64,000 nucleotides of DNA from Rhodospirillales bacterium (lineage in GTDB: Bacteria > Pseudomonadota > Alphaproteobacteria > Micavibrionales > Micavibrionaceae): contig JACKIU010000003.1 of assembly GCA_020638295.1 (NCBI GenBank), positions 186,001-250,000 of the forward strand, read 5' to 3'. The notes beneath the pieces are model-generated. The model ran no database searches and was not told where the DNA came from. It saw only the letters and a program-made list of their open reading frames with translations. Position numbers and translations under genes: made by a program. Shown here one piece after another: positions 35,161 to 42,732 of this stretch. Positions within the stretch are counted from its first letter, which is position 1; each line of letters starts with the position of its first letter.

Positions 35161-35955
35161 CTAAACCGCAACTTTGGCTTTAATATGCGGGTGGGCTTCG
35201 TAGCCGACCAGTTCGAAATCTTCATACTTAAAATCGAAGATGTTGGTGACAGCTTCGTTTATACGCATTTCCGGCAGGGGGCAAGGTTTGCGCGATAGCT
35301 GCTCTTTGGCTTGCTCGATATGGTTGGAATAGAGGTGCGCATCGCCGAATGTATGGATGAATTCGCCGGGTTTGAGGCCGGTCACCTGCGCGACCATCAT
35401 GGTGAGTAAGGCATAAGAGGCAATGTTAAACGGTACGCCGAGGAAGATGTCGGCGGAGCGCTGATAAAGCTGGCAGCTGAGTTTCCCATCGGCGACGTAG
35501 AATTGGAAAAACGCATGGCAGGGCGGCAGGGCCATTTGGTCGACTACGCCGGGGTTATAGGCGACGACCAGCAGGCGGCGGCTGTCGGGATTTTTCTTGA
35601 TTTGCTCAATCACATTGGAGAGTTGGTCGATGGTTTGCCCATCCGCTGTGCGCCAGCTGCGCCATTGTTCGCCGTAAACAGGGCCGAGATCGCCGTTTTT
35701 GTCAGCCCATTCATCCCAGATACGTACACCGTTATCCTTGAGATATTTGATGTTGGTATCCCCGGCGATGAACCAGAGCAGCTCGTGGATGATGGATTTG
35801 AGGTGGCATTTTTTGGTGGTGACCAGCGGGAAGCCTTTGGCTAGATCAAATCGCATCTGGCGGCCAAAAACGCTGAGCGTGCCGGTGCCGGTGCGGTCTT
35901 CTTTTTTGCAGCCGTTGTCCAGCACATCACGCATGAGATTGAGATATTGTTCCAT
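35161..35955 (-). CDS. thyA: thymidylate synthase
   Basis: Methylates dUMP to dTMP with methylenetetrahydrofolate. 264 residues from ATG 35955, the same length as in E. coli. Conserved stretches are RTGTGTLSVFGRQMRFDL, SIIHELLWF, GPVYGEQWR and the catalytic Cys146 in PPCHAFFQFYV; the end is ELVGYEAHPHIKAKVAV. An upstream in-frame ATG at 36030 adds unrelated residues. Its product dihydrofolate is recycled by folA, 1.5 kb away on the same strand. Confidence 0.97.
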   Translation of the reverse strand: MEQYLNLMRDVLDNGCKKEDRTGTGTLSVFGRQMRFDLAKGFPLVTTKKCHLKSIIHELLWFIAGDTNIKYLKDNGVRIWDEWADKNGDLGPVYGEQWRSWRTADGQTIDQLSNVIEQIKKNPDSRRLLVVAYNPGVVDQMALPPCHAFFQFYVADGKLSCQLYQRSADIFLGVPFNIASYALLTMMVAQVTGLKPGEFIHTFGDAHLYSNHIEQAKEQLSRKPCPLPEMRINEAVTNIFDFKYEDFELVGYEAHPHIKAKVAV

Positions 35956-36023
35956 AATTCTCAATATGGGTGATTCCCCCTGCAAGGCAAAGAGGGCGGA
36001 TCGGGCCGCACACAGAAAAATTT

Positions 36024-36051
36024 TTGACATAATTTTATTTTTGTTTATAAA
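36024..36051 (+). promoter_or_regulatory. vegetative promoter of the HAD-like gene
   Basis: TTGACA, 16 bases, TATAAA, 42 bases before ATG 36094. This is the best sigma-70-type match noticed in the window. It partly overlaps the region upstream of thyA. Confidence 0.65.
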
Positions 36052-36093
36052 TAGCGTGTTTGTAGAATAACGATACGAATACAGGGGCTGCGT

Positions 36094-37158
36094 ATGAGTG
36101 ATTTTGATTACGAATTTTCCAGTGCCGCGACGGATTTATTTACCAGTGGAGTCAAGGTGGGGATTGCGTGCGATCTTTATGCCATGGTTGGGCAGGGCTG
36201 GAATGGTTTTTGTAAAGATGGTTCTTTGAAGTTTGATCTTGCACGCTTTTTGATTCTGGCGCAGCAGGCCGGGCATGATGTCGCGGTTTTTGTCGATGAA
36301 GGTGATAATCCGTCTGTTATGTTGAAGCGCTTTCAAAAAGACATCCTGCCGAAACTTGCCGATGAAATGGGGCTGAACGATGGGCAACGCGAAGCGTTTC
36401 GTGATGTGCTGGTCGGAGCGCGCGGCGGCGGAACAAGTGAAAATCCGCATCTTATCCTTGAAAGTGAGATTTCCGATATTCCGGGTTTTGGTGGCGGTCC
36501 GCAGGTGCGGATTCATCACGATCGCGCGATGACGTATATCAACTCAGAGGGTACGTGTTCATCTCTGGGACCTCGCAGGGTTGATACAATGGTTGAGAAT
36601 CTGGTTAAAGACCCGGATTTGATGGCGCCGGTGAAGGCGGTTGAACCGGTGAAGAAAGGCTATCAGACGCAAAATCCAAAGGTATTTGTCTCAGATGTCA
36701 ACGGAACGCTGTATGACGGTGATGTTCTGCGCGAAGATTATATGCGCGCGCTGATTAACTTGCACCGGGCCGGGCATCGGGTGATTATCAGTTCCGCCAA
36801 TCCTGAGGATGCGCAGAAGATGCTTCAGGGCGATATTTGGAAAATTGACGCGATTTTCGATGATCTGGCGGTTAGTGCGGAGCAACGGGTCGAATTTGTT
36901 GAGGCTGTGTTGTTCGCAATTCATAAAAAAGGGCAGCGTTATCCGGACGGTGTCGGTTTGCCCGATGTGCAGTGTGATGATTATAGAGGCGGCCTTGTCG
37001 CCTTGCATCATATGTTTCCCTCGGGGAATGAGTTTGAACAATTTGTCGATATGGCGCGCGTGAGTCCGGTGGACGCCGATGAGGCGCTGCGCGATTTTAT
37101 CGAGGAGCAGGTTCCCCTTTTGGAGCATGATACCGGACCCGGCGCTCACAGACCTTAA
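36094..37158 (+). CDS. HAD-superfamily-like protein with altered motif I, function unknown
   Basis: 354 residues. The C-terminal half contains FVSDVNGTLYDGD (Asp201, with Asn203 where phosphatases have the second Asp), and VIISSANPE as motif II. The first 180 residues also have a Rossmann-like feel (VKVGIACDLYAMVG, LILAQQAGHDVAVFVDEG) and may be a second, diverged domain. The Asn replaces the general acid/base of HAD phosphatases, so ordinary phosphatase activity is doubtful. No signal peptide. It is followed by ssrA. Substrate and role are unknown. Confidence 0.65.
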   Translation: MSDFDYEFSSAATDLFTSGVKVGIACDLYAMVGQGWNGFCKDGSLKFDLARFLILAQQAGHDVAVFVDEGDNPSVMLKRFQKDILPKLADEMGLNDGQREAFRDVLVGARGGGTSENPHLILESEISDIPGFGGGPQVRIHHDRAMTYINSEGTCSSLGPRRVDTMVENLVKDPDLMAPVKAVEPVKKGYQTQNPKVFVSDVNGTLYDGDVLREDYMRALINLHRAGHRVIISSANPEDAQKMLQGDIWKIDAIFDDLAVSAEQRVEFVEAVLFAIHKKGQRYPDGVGLPDVQCDDYRGGLVALHHMFPSGNEFEQFVDMARVSPVDADEALRDFIEEQVPLLEHDTGPGAHRP

Positions 37159-37163
37159 AAACC

Positions 37164-37192
37164 TTCCCAAAAATTAAAGTTTATCTTATAAT
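37164..37192 (+). promoter_or_regulatory. promoter of ssrA
   Basis: TTCCCA, 17 bases, TATAAT at 37187-37192, just before the acceptor piece of the tmRNA gene. Confidence 0.6.
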
Positions 37193-37194
37193 GG

Positions 37195-37566
37195 TAGTTG
37201 CCGGGCATGTCCCGGTTATGACGCTAAACGCGGTTGCGGCATAAGCGTTCGTGGACCCGGGGGCAGTACCCGGCAGCTCCACCATCTTTAGCTTTGCTAG
37301 GCTAAAGAACATGGGGCTGAAACAGGATCGACACACGTAGTAAAGGCATCATGCGGCGTTCGGCAATCCGCCGTTACCGGATAATCGTTATAAATGCAAA
37401 CGACAATCATGCATTTGTAGCTGCTAACGACAACATCTTTGGTGATGTCGCTGGTGAAACTAAAGCCGCTTAATGGCGCTTTAGGTTAGCTACGCACTAA
37501 TTCCTAAGGCTTAATGCGCTTTAGGTGGGGCCCGGGCCGAGCCTAGTAACAGAATCGGCCCACTTT
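37195..37566 (+). ncRNA. ssrA: tmRNA, circularly permuted two-piece type
   Basis: The acceptor piece ends GGCAGCTCCACCA at 37284. After a 28-base linker that forms a hairpin (CTTTAG / CTAAAG), the coding piece begins GGGGCTGAAACAGGATCGAC at 37313; GGGGCTG pairs with CAGCTCC to make the acceptor stem. This order is the permuted gene of alphaproteobacteria. The tag frame begins at GCA 37395 with ANDNHAFVAA and runs 25 codons to the TAA at 37470-37472, ending GETKAA. The stop lies in a hairpin loop (CTAAAGC / GCTTTAG), as expected for helix 5. Rescues stalled ribosomes and marks their products for proteolysis. The exact ends of both RNAs are inferred. Confidence 0.9.
37536..37566 (+). repeat. 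31-bp direct repeat, copy 1 (3' end of ssrA)
   Basis: A unit starting GCCGAGCCTAGTAACAGAAT and ending TCGGCCCACTTT. GGCCGA and TCGGCC pair, so it is a hairpin that probably ends the coding RNA. The identical unit recurs at 37634-37664. Confidence 0.85.
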
Positions 37567-37633
37567 TCTCAGCATCATATCCGGCTCGGCCCTTCTTGTT
37601 TTAAGGCAAACAAAACCTTCGGTTTTGCTTTGC

Positions 37634-37664
37634 GCCGAGCCTAGTAACAGAATCGGCCCACTTT
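37634..37664 (+). repeat. 31-bp direct repeat, copy 2
   Basis: Exact copy of 37536-37566. Between the copies lies a hairpin with arms CAAAACC / GGTTTTG and a TTCG loop (about 37604-37633). It looks like a tandem duplication of the ssrA 3' end or a second terminator. Confidence 0.85.
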
Positions 37665-37714
37665 CTTTTCCCCTTTCCCGTTGACGATTTTTGTGGCTCA
37701 GGCATCATATTGTG

Positions 37715-39682
37715 ATGATTGATGAATCTTATGATCCGCGTCCTGCTTTTTATGCGCTGTCTGCCGGTTTGTGGCTGGTGGGGTTTATGTTTGCGTTGAT
37801 GCCGCTGGAGGCGTATGAGGCCGAAAGCTTTTTGATGGCGGTGCTTTGTGTTGGGGCTAGTGCTTTGAGTGTGCTGGCTGTAGCGCCGCTGACGGCTCTC
37901 AAAACCATGATGCGTACACCGCTTGTCTGGCTGGCGCTGGGGTTTTGGGGGCTGGCGCTGGCAAGCGTTTTGTTCTCTGAAATTCCGTTTGTCAGTTTCA
38001 TCTATTTTGCTTTTTTTAGCGTTTTTCCGTTCAGCGCGTTTATTGTGGCGGCTTCCGGCAGGACGGACGCTTTGCTGAAACCGTTGGGCTATGGGTTGGC
38101 GGCGGTGTTCGCGATTTTAGCGCTGTCGTGTCTGGCGCAGTATTTTTTTATTCCGGAATGGTTGCTTAACGGTGCGGTGTGCTGGCCGCTGGCCAATCCG
38201 AATTCGCTGGCCGGGCTGTTGTCTTTAGGGTTTTTCGCCAGCGTCGGTTGGATGTTGGGCGGGCGGAGCCGCGTTGAGGCGAATGCCGCGTTGGTTGTGG
38301 CGGGGTTGTTATTTGCGGCGATTTTAACGACCGAGAGTCGTGGGGCGCTGGCGGCTTTGGTGCCGACTTTAACGGTTCTTTTGGCTTTTGCGCGCGGGGT
38401 TGTATTTCAGCATGCGCGGTGTTTGGGCGCTTTGGGACTTGTGTGTTTGCTGGCGTTTGTTGCGCTCAGCGTATTTGTGCCGATGGGAGTGAAATCTCCA
38501 TTCGCTTCGCTGGAAAGTACATTCTCAGGCGCGCAGTCCGTGTTGTGGAGCCGTCCGGCGATCTGGGCTTCGGCTTGGCAGATTTTTCAGCAGCATATCT
38601 GGACAGGGACGGGCATCGGCACGTTTTTTCTCTATTACCCTGAGGTGCGTTCGGTGGATGACGCCAGTACGGCTGGGCTTATGGTCCATAACGATCCTTT
38701 GCAATTTTTAGTAGAGTTTGGCGTGCTCGGCCCGATGGTGTTTTACGGGTTTATTCTGGCGGCAGTGTGGATGAGTGTACGTGCCATAAGAGGGTTGGCC
38801 AAGGATGATCTTCGGCGGGTTTATATTCTGGTGCCGTTTTGCGGTTTGATGGCGATGGTCGGGCATGCGCATATCACATTTCACTTCCATGTTTTGTCGA
38901 TTTTGATGGCGGGTGGGGCGCTGCTCGGCTTTTGGTTTGTTCAGGTTAAGAGCCTTTCAGTGAACACGGCGGGCAATGCGCACATTTGTTACGAAAAGCC
39001 TTTTGTTCGCTTGCTTGCAGCTGTACCTGTTATTGTTGCTTTAGCTGTTTTTAGCCAATCTCAAGGGAGTGAAATTCTGGTTAACCGAGCGGAAAATGCT
39101 CTAGCCAAAAGCGATATGCAGGATTATGCGCAGGCGGTGAACCGGGCCGGGGAATTGTCGGGTAATCGGAATGCGCGGGCGATGATTTCGGCGACGCATG
39201 TGCCGCTCGGGATTGTTCAGTTGAACGGGCCGTTGTTGCCGAAAGACAGCTTGGGCAATTTGCAACTTCAGATTGATTTTCTTTTGGATAGGGCCGAGGC
39301 CGCCAATCCACGACTGGCGCAAATTTATTACACGCGTGCGGAGGCGGCGTCCTATATTCAGCCGTTTTTGGCATCGGAGAGGGCGCCGGTCGACATCAAG
39401 GGGCAACTCCGTTATGCGCTGAAAATTGATCCGTTGCATCTGGCGTCGCGGATGAAGCTGGCGGATATCGCTTTACGCTCTGGTGATGAGATTGGCGCGC
39501 TGGAGATTTTGGAAGGTGGGCTGAATTGGCGCTATAAAACCTTACGTCCGCGCCTGTTTTTGGAAAAGACGTACGGGTTGGCGGTGCAGTTGGAACGTCT
39601 TGATATTGCAGAAAAAGCGCGCCACGAATTTAACCGCTATTTCCCGGATGAGCGTTTAGGAATGGAGGCTGTTTATGAATGA
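37715..39682 (+). CDS. O-antigen-ligase-like membrane protein with C-terminal repeat domain
   Basis: About 655 residues from ATG 37715 (TTG 37691 and GTG 37712 are other in-frame starts). Twelve or so membrane helices occupy the first 430 residues; the Wzy_C/O-antigen ligase core includes LANPNSLAGLLSLG, TTESRGALAAL and WASAWQIFQQHIWTGTGIGT. The last 200 residues are soluble and helical with a TPR feel (ALKIDPLHLASRMKLADIAL). Likely joins or polymerises surface glycans in the inner membrane, periplasmic side. A paralogue lies at 58465-60327. The next gene overlaps by eight bases. Confidence 0.82.
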   Translation: MIDESYDPRPAFYALSAGLWLVGFMFALMPLEAYEAESFLMAVLCVGASALSVLAVAPLTALKTMMRTPLVWLALGFWGLALASVLFSEIPFVSFIYFAFFSVFPFSAFIVAASGRTDALLKPLGYGLAAVFAILALSCLAQYFFIPEWLLNGAVCWPLANPNSLAGLLSLGFFASVGWMLGGRSRVEANAALVVAGLLFAAILTTESRGALAALVPTLTVLLAFARGVVFQHARCLGALGLVCLLAFVALSVFVPMGVKSPFASLESTFSGAQSVLWSRPAIWASAWQIFQQHIWTGTGIGTFFLYYPEVRSVDDASTAGLMVHNDPLQFLVEFGVLGPMVFYGFILAAVWMSVRAIRGLAKDDLRRVYILVPFCGLMAMVGHAHITFHFHVLSILMAGGALLGFWFVQVKSLSVNTAGNAHICYEKPFVRLLAAVPVIVALAVFSQSQGSEILVNRAENALAKSDMQDYAQAVNRAGELSGNRNARAMISATHVPLGIVQLNGPLLPKDSLGNLQLQIDFLLDRAEAANPRLAQIYYTRAEAASYIQPFLASERAPVDIKGQLRYALKIDPLHLASRMKLADIALRSGDEIGALEILEGGLNWRYKTLRPRLFLEKTYGLAVQLERLDIAEKARHEFNRYFPDERLGMEAVYE

Positions 39683-40361
39683 GGTATTTGTCATACCGCC
39701 GTTGTTAAGCGTTGTTTGCGTGTTGCTGGGCGCGGGGGCATTTTTCGCGCCGCATATCTGGTTGATTGGCAAGCTGCGGGCTGCAGATTCTGCTTTTGCC
39801 GGCCAATCGCTGACGCGATGTACGTACGGGAATGTGATGGCGATGTTTTTTTCCGGCGTGGCCGTTTCCCAAGTTCTTGCGGTTATATCCGGGCAAGGTG
39901 TTTTGTGGTTTGAGATGATTTTGATGCTGGCTCTGGTTTTTGGAGCATTTGCTTTGGGCCGGGTCGGTGGGCTGAGCGGTGTAAATCTTGTCCGTGCCGT
40001 GCCGCTCTATTGGCTGGTGCGTAATGTTGCGGTTTTGGCGTTTGCTCTGGCCGGTTTTGCGTTGTTTCAATTGTTGCTCAGTGTCTTTGGTTTTGCGCGC
40101 GATACACTTCAGTTGGGTGTGGCGCCGGTGCGTGAGGCGACCTTTGTCAGCGGTGGGGTGCTGATTGCGACACTGTATAAACTGTATATGAATGTGCGGC
40201 ATTGGGATGTGGTGGCGGTCCACAACGGGTTTAGCCGTTTGATCTGGCCGTTGGTTTTGGGGTTGTTTTTCTGGATGTTGCCTTTGCTGCTGAATGAGAT
40301 TGCGCATTCGGAAGAATTTCACGAAATGCTTAACCGTACGCCGCCTTTGCAACGGGCTTGA
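39675..40361 (+). CDS. six-helix membrane protein of unknown function
   Basis: 228 residues, overlapping the ligase-like gene by eight bases, so the two are translated together. About six hydrophobic helices, the first from PPLLSVVCVLLGAGAFFA. No catalytic motif was recognised. Given the overlap, it may be an accessory to the neighbouring glycan protein; this rests on context alone. Confidence 0.7.
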   Translation: MNEVFVIPPLLSVVCVLLGAGAFFAPHIWLIGKLRAADSAFAGQSLTRCTYGNVMAMFFSGVAVSQVLAVISGQGVLWFEMILMLALVFGAFALGRVGGLSGVNLVRAVPLYWLVRNVAVLAFALAGFALFQLLLSVFGFARDTLQLGVAPVREATFVSGGVLIATLYKLYMNVRHWDVVAVHNGFSRLIWPLVLGLFFWMLPLLLNEIAHSEEFHEMLNRTPPLQRA

Positions 40362-40501
40362 GATTTATTCAAATCTTGTCCACAGGCAAGTGTGGACGTT
40401 TTGTGACTCCGGGCTGGTCTTTTGCCCATGTTTCGTGCGATTCATGAGGAAGAGTATTTCCACTCTTGATTTCCTTTAGCTGATCTGCACTGAATAGTTC
40501 C

Positions 40502-41023
40502 ATGACTGACGACGATACATTACGCTATGACAAAATGGTTGAGGCGGCTCTGCGCGGAGTGGTCCGCAAATCGATTGAAGAGGTCATAGAGCAACACGGC
40601 ACGACCGGCGGAATGCCGGGTGAGCATCATTTCTACATTACGTTTATGACGGATTTTTCAGGGGTGAAGATTCCCGGTTATCTGCGGGATCGTTATCCGG
40701 GGGAAATGACGATTGTGTTGCAGTATCAATTCTCTGATTTGAGTGTCGATCGTGAGAAGATGAGCGTGACGCTGTCGTTTAACAATGTCCCGGAGCGTCT
40801 GGAGATTCCTTTGGCTGCCATCAGCATTTTTGCCGATCCGAGTGTGAATTTTGCTTTGCAGTTCCAGCCGTTGGGCGAGGCGCTGGAGGATAATGATCTG
40901 GCGATTCTGGATGAACTGGATGATGATGACGGGCCGGACGATGACGGTTCCGGCGGTGGGAAGGGCAGCAAGTCTTCCGATTCCGGTCAGGTGATTTCGC
41001 TGGATCAGTTCCGGAAGAAGTGA
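40502..41023 (+). CDS. sspB: SspB, ClpXP adaptor protein (alphaproteobacterial type)
   Basis: 173 residues. The N-terminal domain (about 6-130) has RYDKMVEAALRGVVRKSIEEV, GEHHFYITF, YPGEMTIVLQYQF and FADPSVNFALQF, all typical of the alpha form that delivers ssrA-tagged proteins to ClpXP. A Gly/Asp-rich linker leads to a C-terminal ClpX-binding tail (VISLDQFRKK). It lies 3 kb from the tmRNA gene that makes the tag it would recognise. Confidence 0.93.
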   Translation: MTDDDTLRYDKMVEAALRGVVRKSIEEVIEQHGTTGGMPGEHHFYITFMTDFSGVKIPGYLRDRYPGEMTIVLQYQFSDLSVDREKMSVTLSFNNVPERLEIPLAAISIFADPSVNFALQFQPLGEALEDNDLAILDELDDDDGPDDDGSGGGKGSKSSDSGQVISLDQFRKK

Positions 41024-41032
41024 TCAGTTTAC

Positions 41033-41050
41033 AGTGAACGGTGGACAGTA
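41033..41050. repeat. inverted flank of the four-helix-bundle gene, left
   Basis: CAGTGAACGGTGGACAG, built from ACGGTGA/ACGGTGG units. Its complement occurs at 41441-41472 on the far side of the four-helix-bundle gene. Confidence 0.6.
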
Positions 41051-41054
41051 GATT

Positions 41055-41417
41055 GTGGTTTCGTCTGTTTATGAACTTGATGTCTATAAGCGCGCGTATC
41101 CAACAGCTCTTGATGTTCATAAAAGTACTCTGACCTTTCCCAAGATCGAACAATATGCACTTGCTGACCAACTTCGCAGGGCGGCGAAGAGCATATGTGC
41201 AAATCTTGCTGAAGGTTTTGCAAAAAGCCATCAGTTTCCTGCCGAGTTCAAGCGTTTTATCAATATGGCGATAGGGTCGGCGGAGGAGGTTTGTGTTTGG
41301 CTCGATTTTGCTCATGACCTAGAATATATAGGCTCGGCAGAGCATGAGATGTGGAAAAACCATTATGGCGTTATTTGCAGACAACTTCATAAATTAAGTA
41401 AAAACTGGAAATCGTAG
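41055..41417 (+). CDS. four-helix-bundle protein (23S rRNA intervening-sequence protein family)
   Basis: 120 residues from GTG 41055. The pattern LDVYKRAYPTALDVHK, QLRRAAKSICANLAEGFAKS and FINMAIGSAEEVCVWLDFA identifies the S23/IVP family, small four-helix proteins often found in rRNA intervening sequences or as wandering single genes. The function is unknown. It is flanked by ACGGTGA-type inverted repeats, which suggests that it came as a cassette between sspB and the hydrolase gene. Confidence 0.88.
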   Translation: MVSSVYELDVYKRAYPTALDVHKSTLTFPKIEQYALADQLRRAAKSICANLAEGFAKSHQFPAEFKRFINMAIGSAEEVCVWLDFAHDLEYIGSAEHEMWKNHYGVICRQLHKLSKNWKS

Positions 41418-41432
41418 TTTTGGGAATTCGAC

Positions 41433-42356
41433 ATGTCTATGCCGTCCACCGTATACCGTTCACCGTCCACTGAGCATAAAGTTCTCTTGAAACGTGGAGA
41501 GTTTGTTGACGGTGCTCGCGGCGGTCGCGTGGTGCCGTATAAGGTTTATTATCCCGTTGAGCATGATCTGAGATCTTTGCCGACCATTATTTGGAGTCAT
41601 GGGTTTGGCGGGAGCCGCGATGGGGCTTCGTTTCTTTCGCGGCATCTGGCGTCTTACGGTTATAATCTCGTGCATATCACGCATGCGGGCACGGATTCGA
41701 GCCTGTGGGAGGGTAAGCCGGGGCACCCGTGGGATATTTTGCGCAAGGCGGAAGTCAGCCGTGAGACAACGCTGAACCGGTTTTATGATGTGCCGTTTGT
41801 GCTGGATCAATTGCCGAGATGGGCGGCGGAAAACCCGGAGGCCGGGGCGCATATGGATTTGTCGCGGCTGGGGATGAGCGGGCATTCTTTTGGCGCGATG
41901 ACTTGCCAAGTGATGGCCGGGCAGATGTTTCCGGATGCGCAGGGCAAGTTGATTTCACTAAAAGAACCACGTTTTAAGGCCGGGATTTTGTATTCGCCGG
42001 TGCCGATTGCGCATTTGACGGATGAAGCCGAGCATAAGATTTATGGGCCGATTGATATTCCTTTGCTGCATATGACGGGGACCGAGGATTCCTCGCCGCT
42101 GCATGATTTCGGGTATGAGGCGCGGCTAGCGGTGCAAGAATATTCCGGGGCGGATGAGAAATATCTGCAGGTTCTTGAGGGCGGGGATCATATGGTTTAT
42201 GCGGGTTCGCGCGGGAAGCTCGGGGCTAATCCTCTGCGGGATGAGCATGAAGCGCAAATCAAAATGGCGGCGCTGGCCTTTTGGGATGCGCAGCTTAAGG
42301 ATGACGCAGCTGCGCGGGCGTGGATCGAGCGGAATCTAGGCCGGGGCGGGGCTTAG
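41433..42356 (+). CDS. alpha/beta hydrolase (PAF-acetylhydrolase/dienelactone hydrolase-like)
   Basis: 307 residues. Core features are IIWSHGFGGSRDG (oxyanion region), the nucleophile serine in GMSGHSFGAMT, an Asp in HMTGTEDSSPLH and the histidine in LEGGDHMVY. No signal peptide is seen, so it is probably cytoplasmic. The first 15 codons (MSMPSTVYRSPSTEH) are encoded by the repeat flanking the previous gene, so the original start may have been changed. GGGAA precedes ATG 41433. Substrate unknown. Confidence 0.82.
   Translation: MSMPSTVYRSPSTEHKVLLKRGEFVDGARGGRVVPYKVYYPVEHDLRSLPTIIWSHGFGGSRDGASFLSRHLASYGYNLVHITHAGTDSSLWEGKPGHPWDILRKAEVSRETTLNRFYDVPFVLDQLPRWAAENPEAGAHMDLSRLGMSGHSFGAMTCQVMAGQMFPDAQGKLISLKEPRFKAGILYSPVPIAHLTDEAEHKIYGPIDIPLLHMTGTEDSSPLHDFGYEARLAVQEYSGADEKYLQVLEGGDHMVYAGSRGKLGANPLRDEHEAQIKMAALAFWDAQLKDDAAARAWIERNLGRGGA
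41441..41472. repeat. inverted flank of the four-helix-bundle gene, right
   Basis: CCGTCCACCGTATACCGTTC, then ACCGTCCACTG: complement of the left flank in repeated seven-base units. It forms part of the hydrolase coding start. Confidence 0.6.
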
Positions 42357-42641
42357 TGCGTTTGGTTGAGGTGTGCCGCTGTTTTGGGAGTATCGGTTTT
42401 GGCGTTCAAATATGGCGGATGCGAGGTTTTGTTGTGTTTCTTCCGTGGACTTTCCTATTTTTGCACTGGCGTTGTGAATGCCGAATTTCTGGGGATAGCC
42501 TTCCTTAAGGCAGACGTAGACATATTCGCCGCTTCGGTAAGACCGTACGGCCTCCTTCCAGTGCGCTTTCAGATCTTCGAGGATTTCGTCTTCGGTCATG
42601 GCGTTATAAAATTTGTCATTTTTGCGATTATTACTGTACAT
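42336..42641 (-). CDS. hypothetical protein
   Basis: 101 residues, or 87 if ATG 42599 (MTEDEILEDLKAHWKEAV) is used. Mildly charged, with SYRSGEYVYVCLKEGYPQ in the middle and a Pro/Ser-rich tail. Its 3' end overlaps the 3' end of the hydrolase gene by 21 bases. No family recognised; the composition looks like real coding sequence rather than chance. Confidence 0.5.
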   Translation of the reverse strand: MYSNNRKNDKFYNAMTEDEILEDLKAHWKEAVRSYRSGEYVYVCLKEGYPQKFGIHNASAKIGKSTEETQQNLASAIFERQNRYSQNSGTPQPNALSPAPA

Positions 42642-42732
42642 CTAGCAGGTTTTTCATATTTTGTCAATATGGGCTTAAATTTTTATATAAAGTCCTCTGG
42701 ACTTTTTAGGCAGAGCTTTTATGTCTTAAAGC

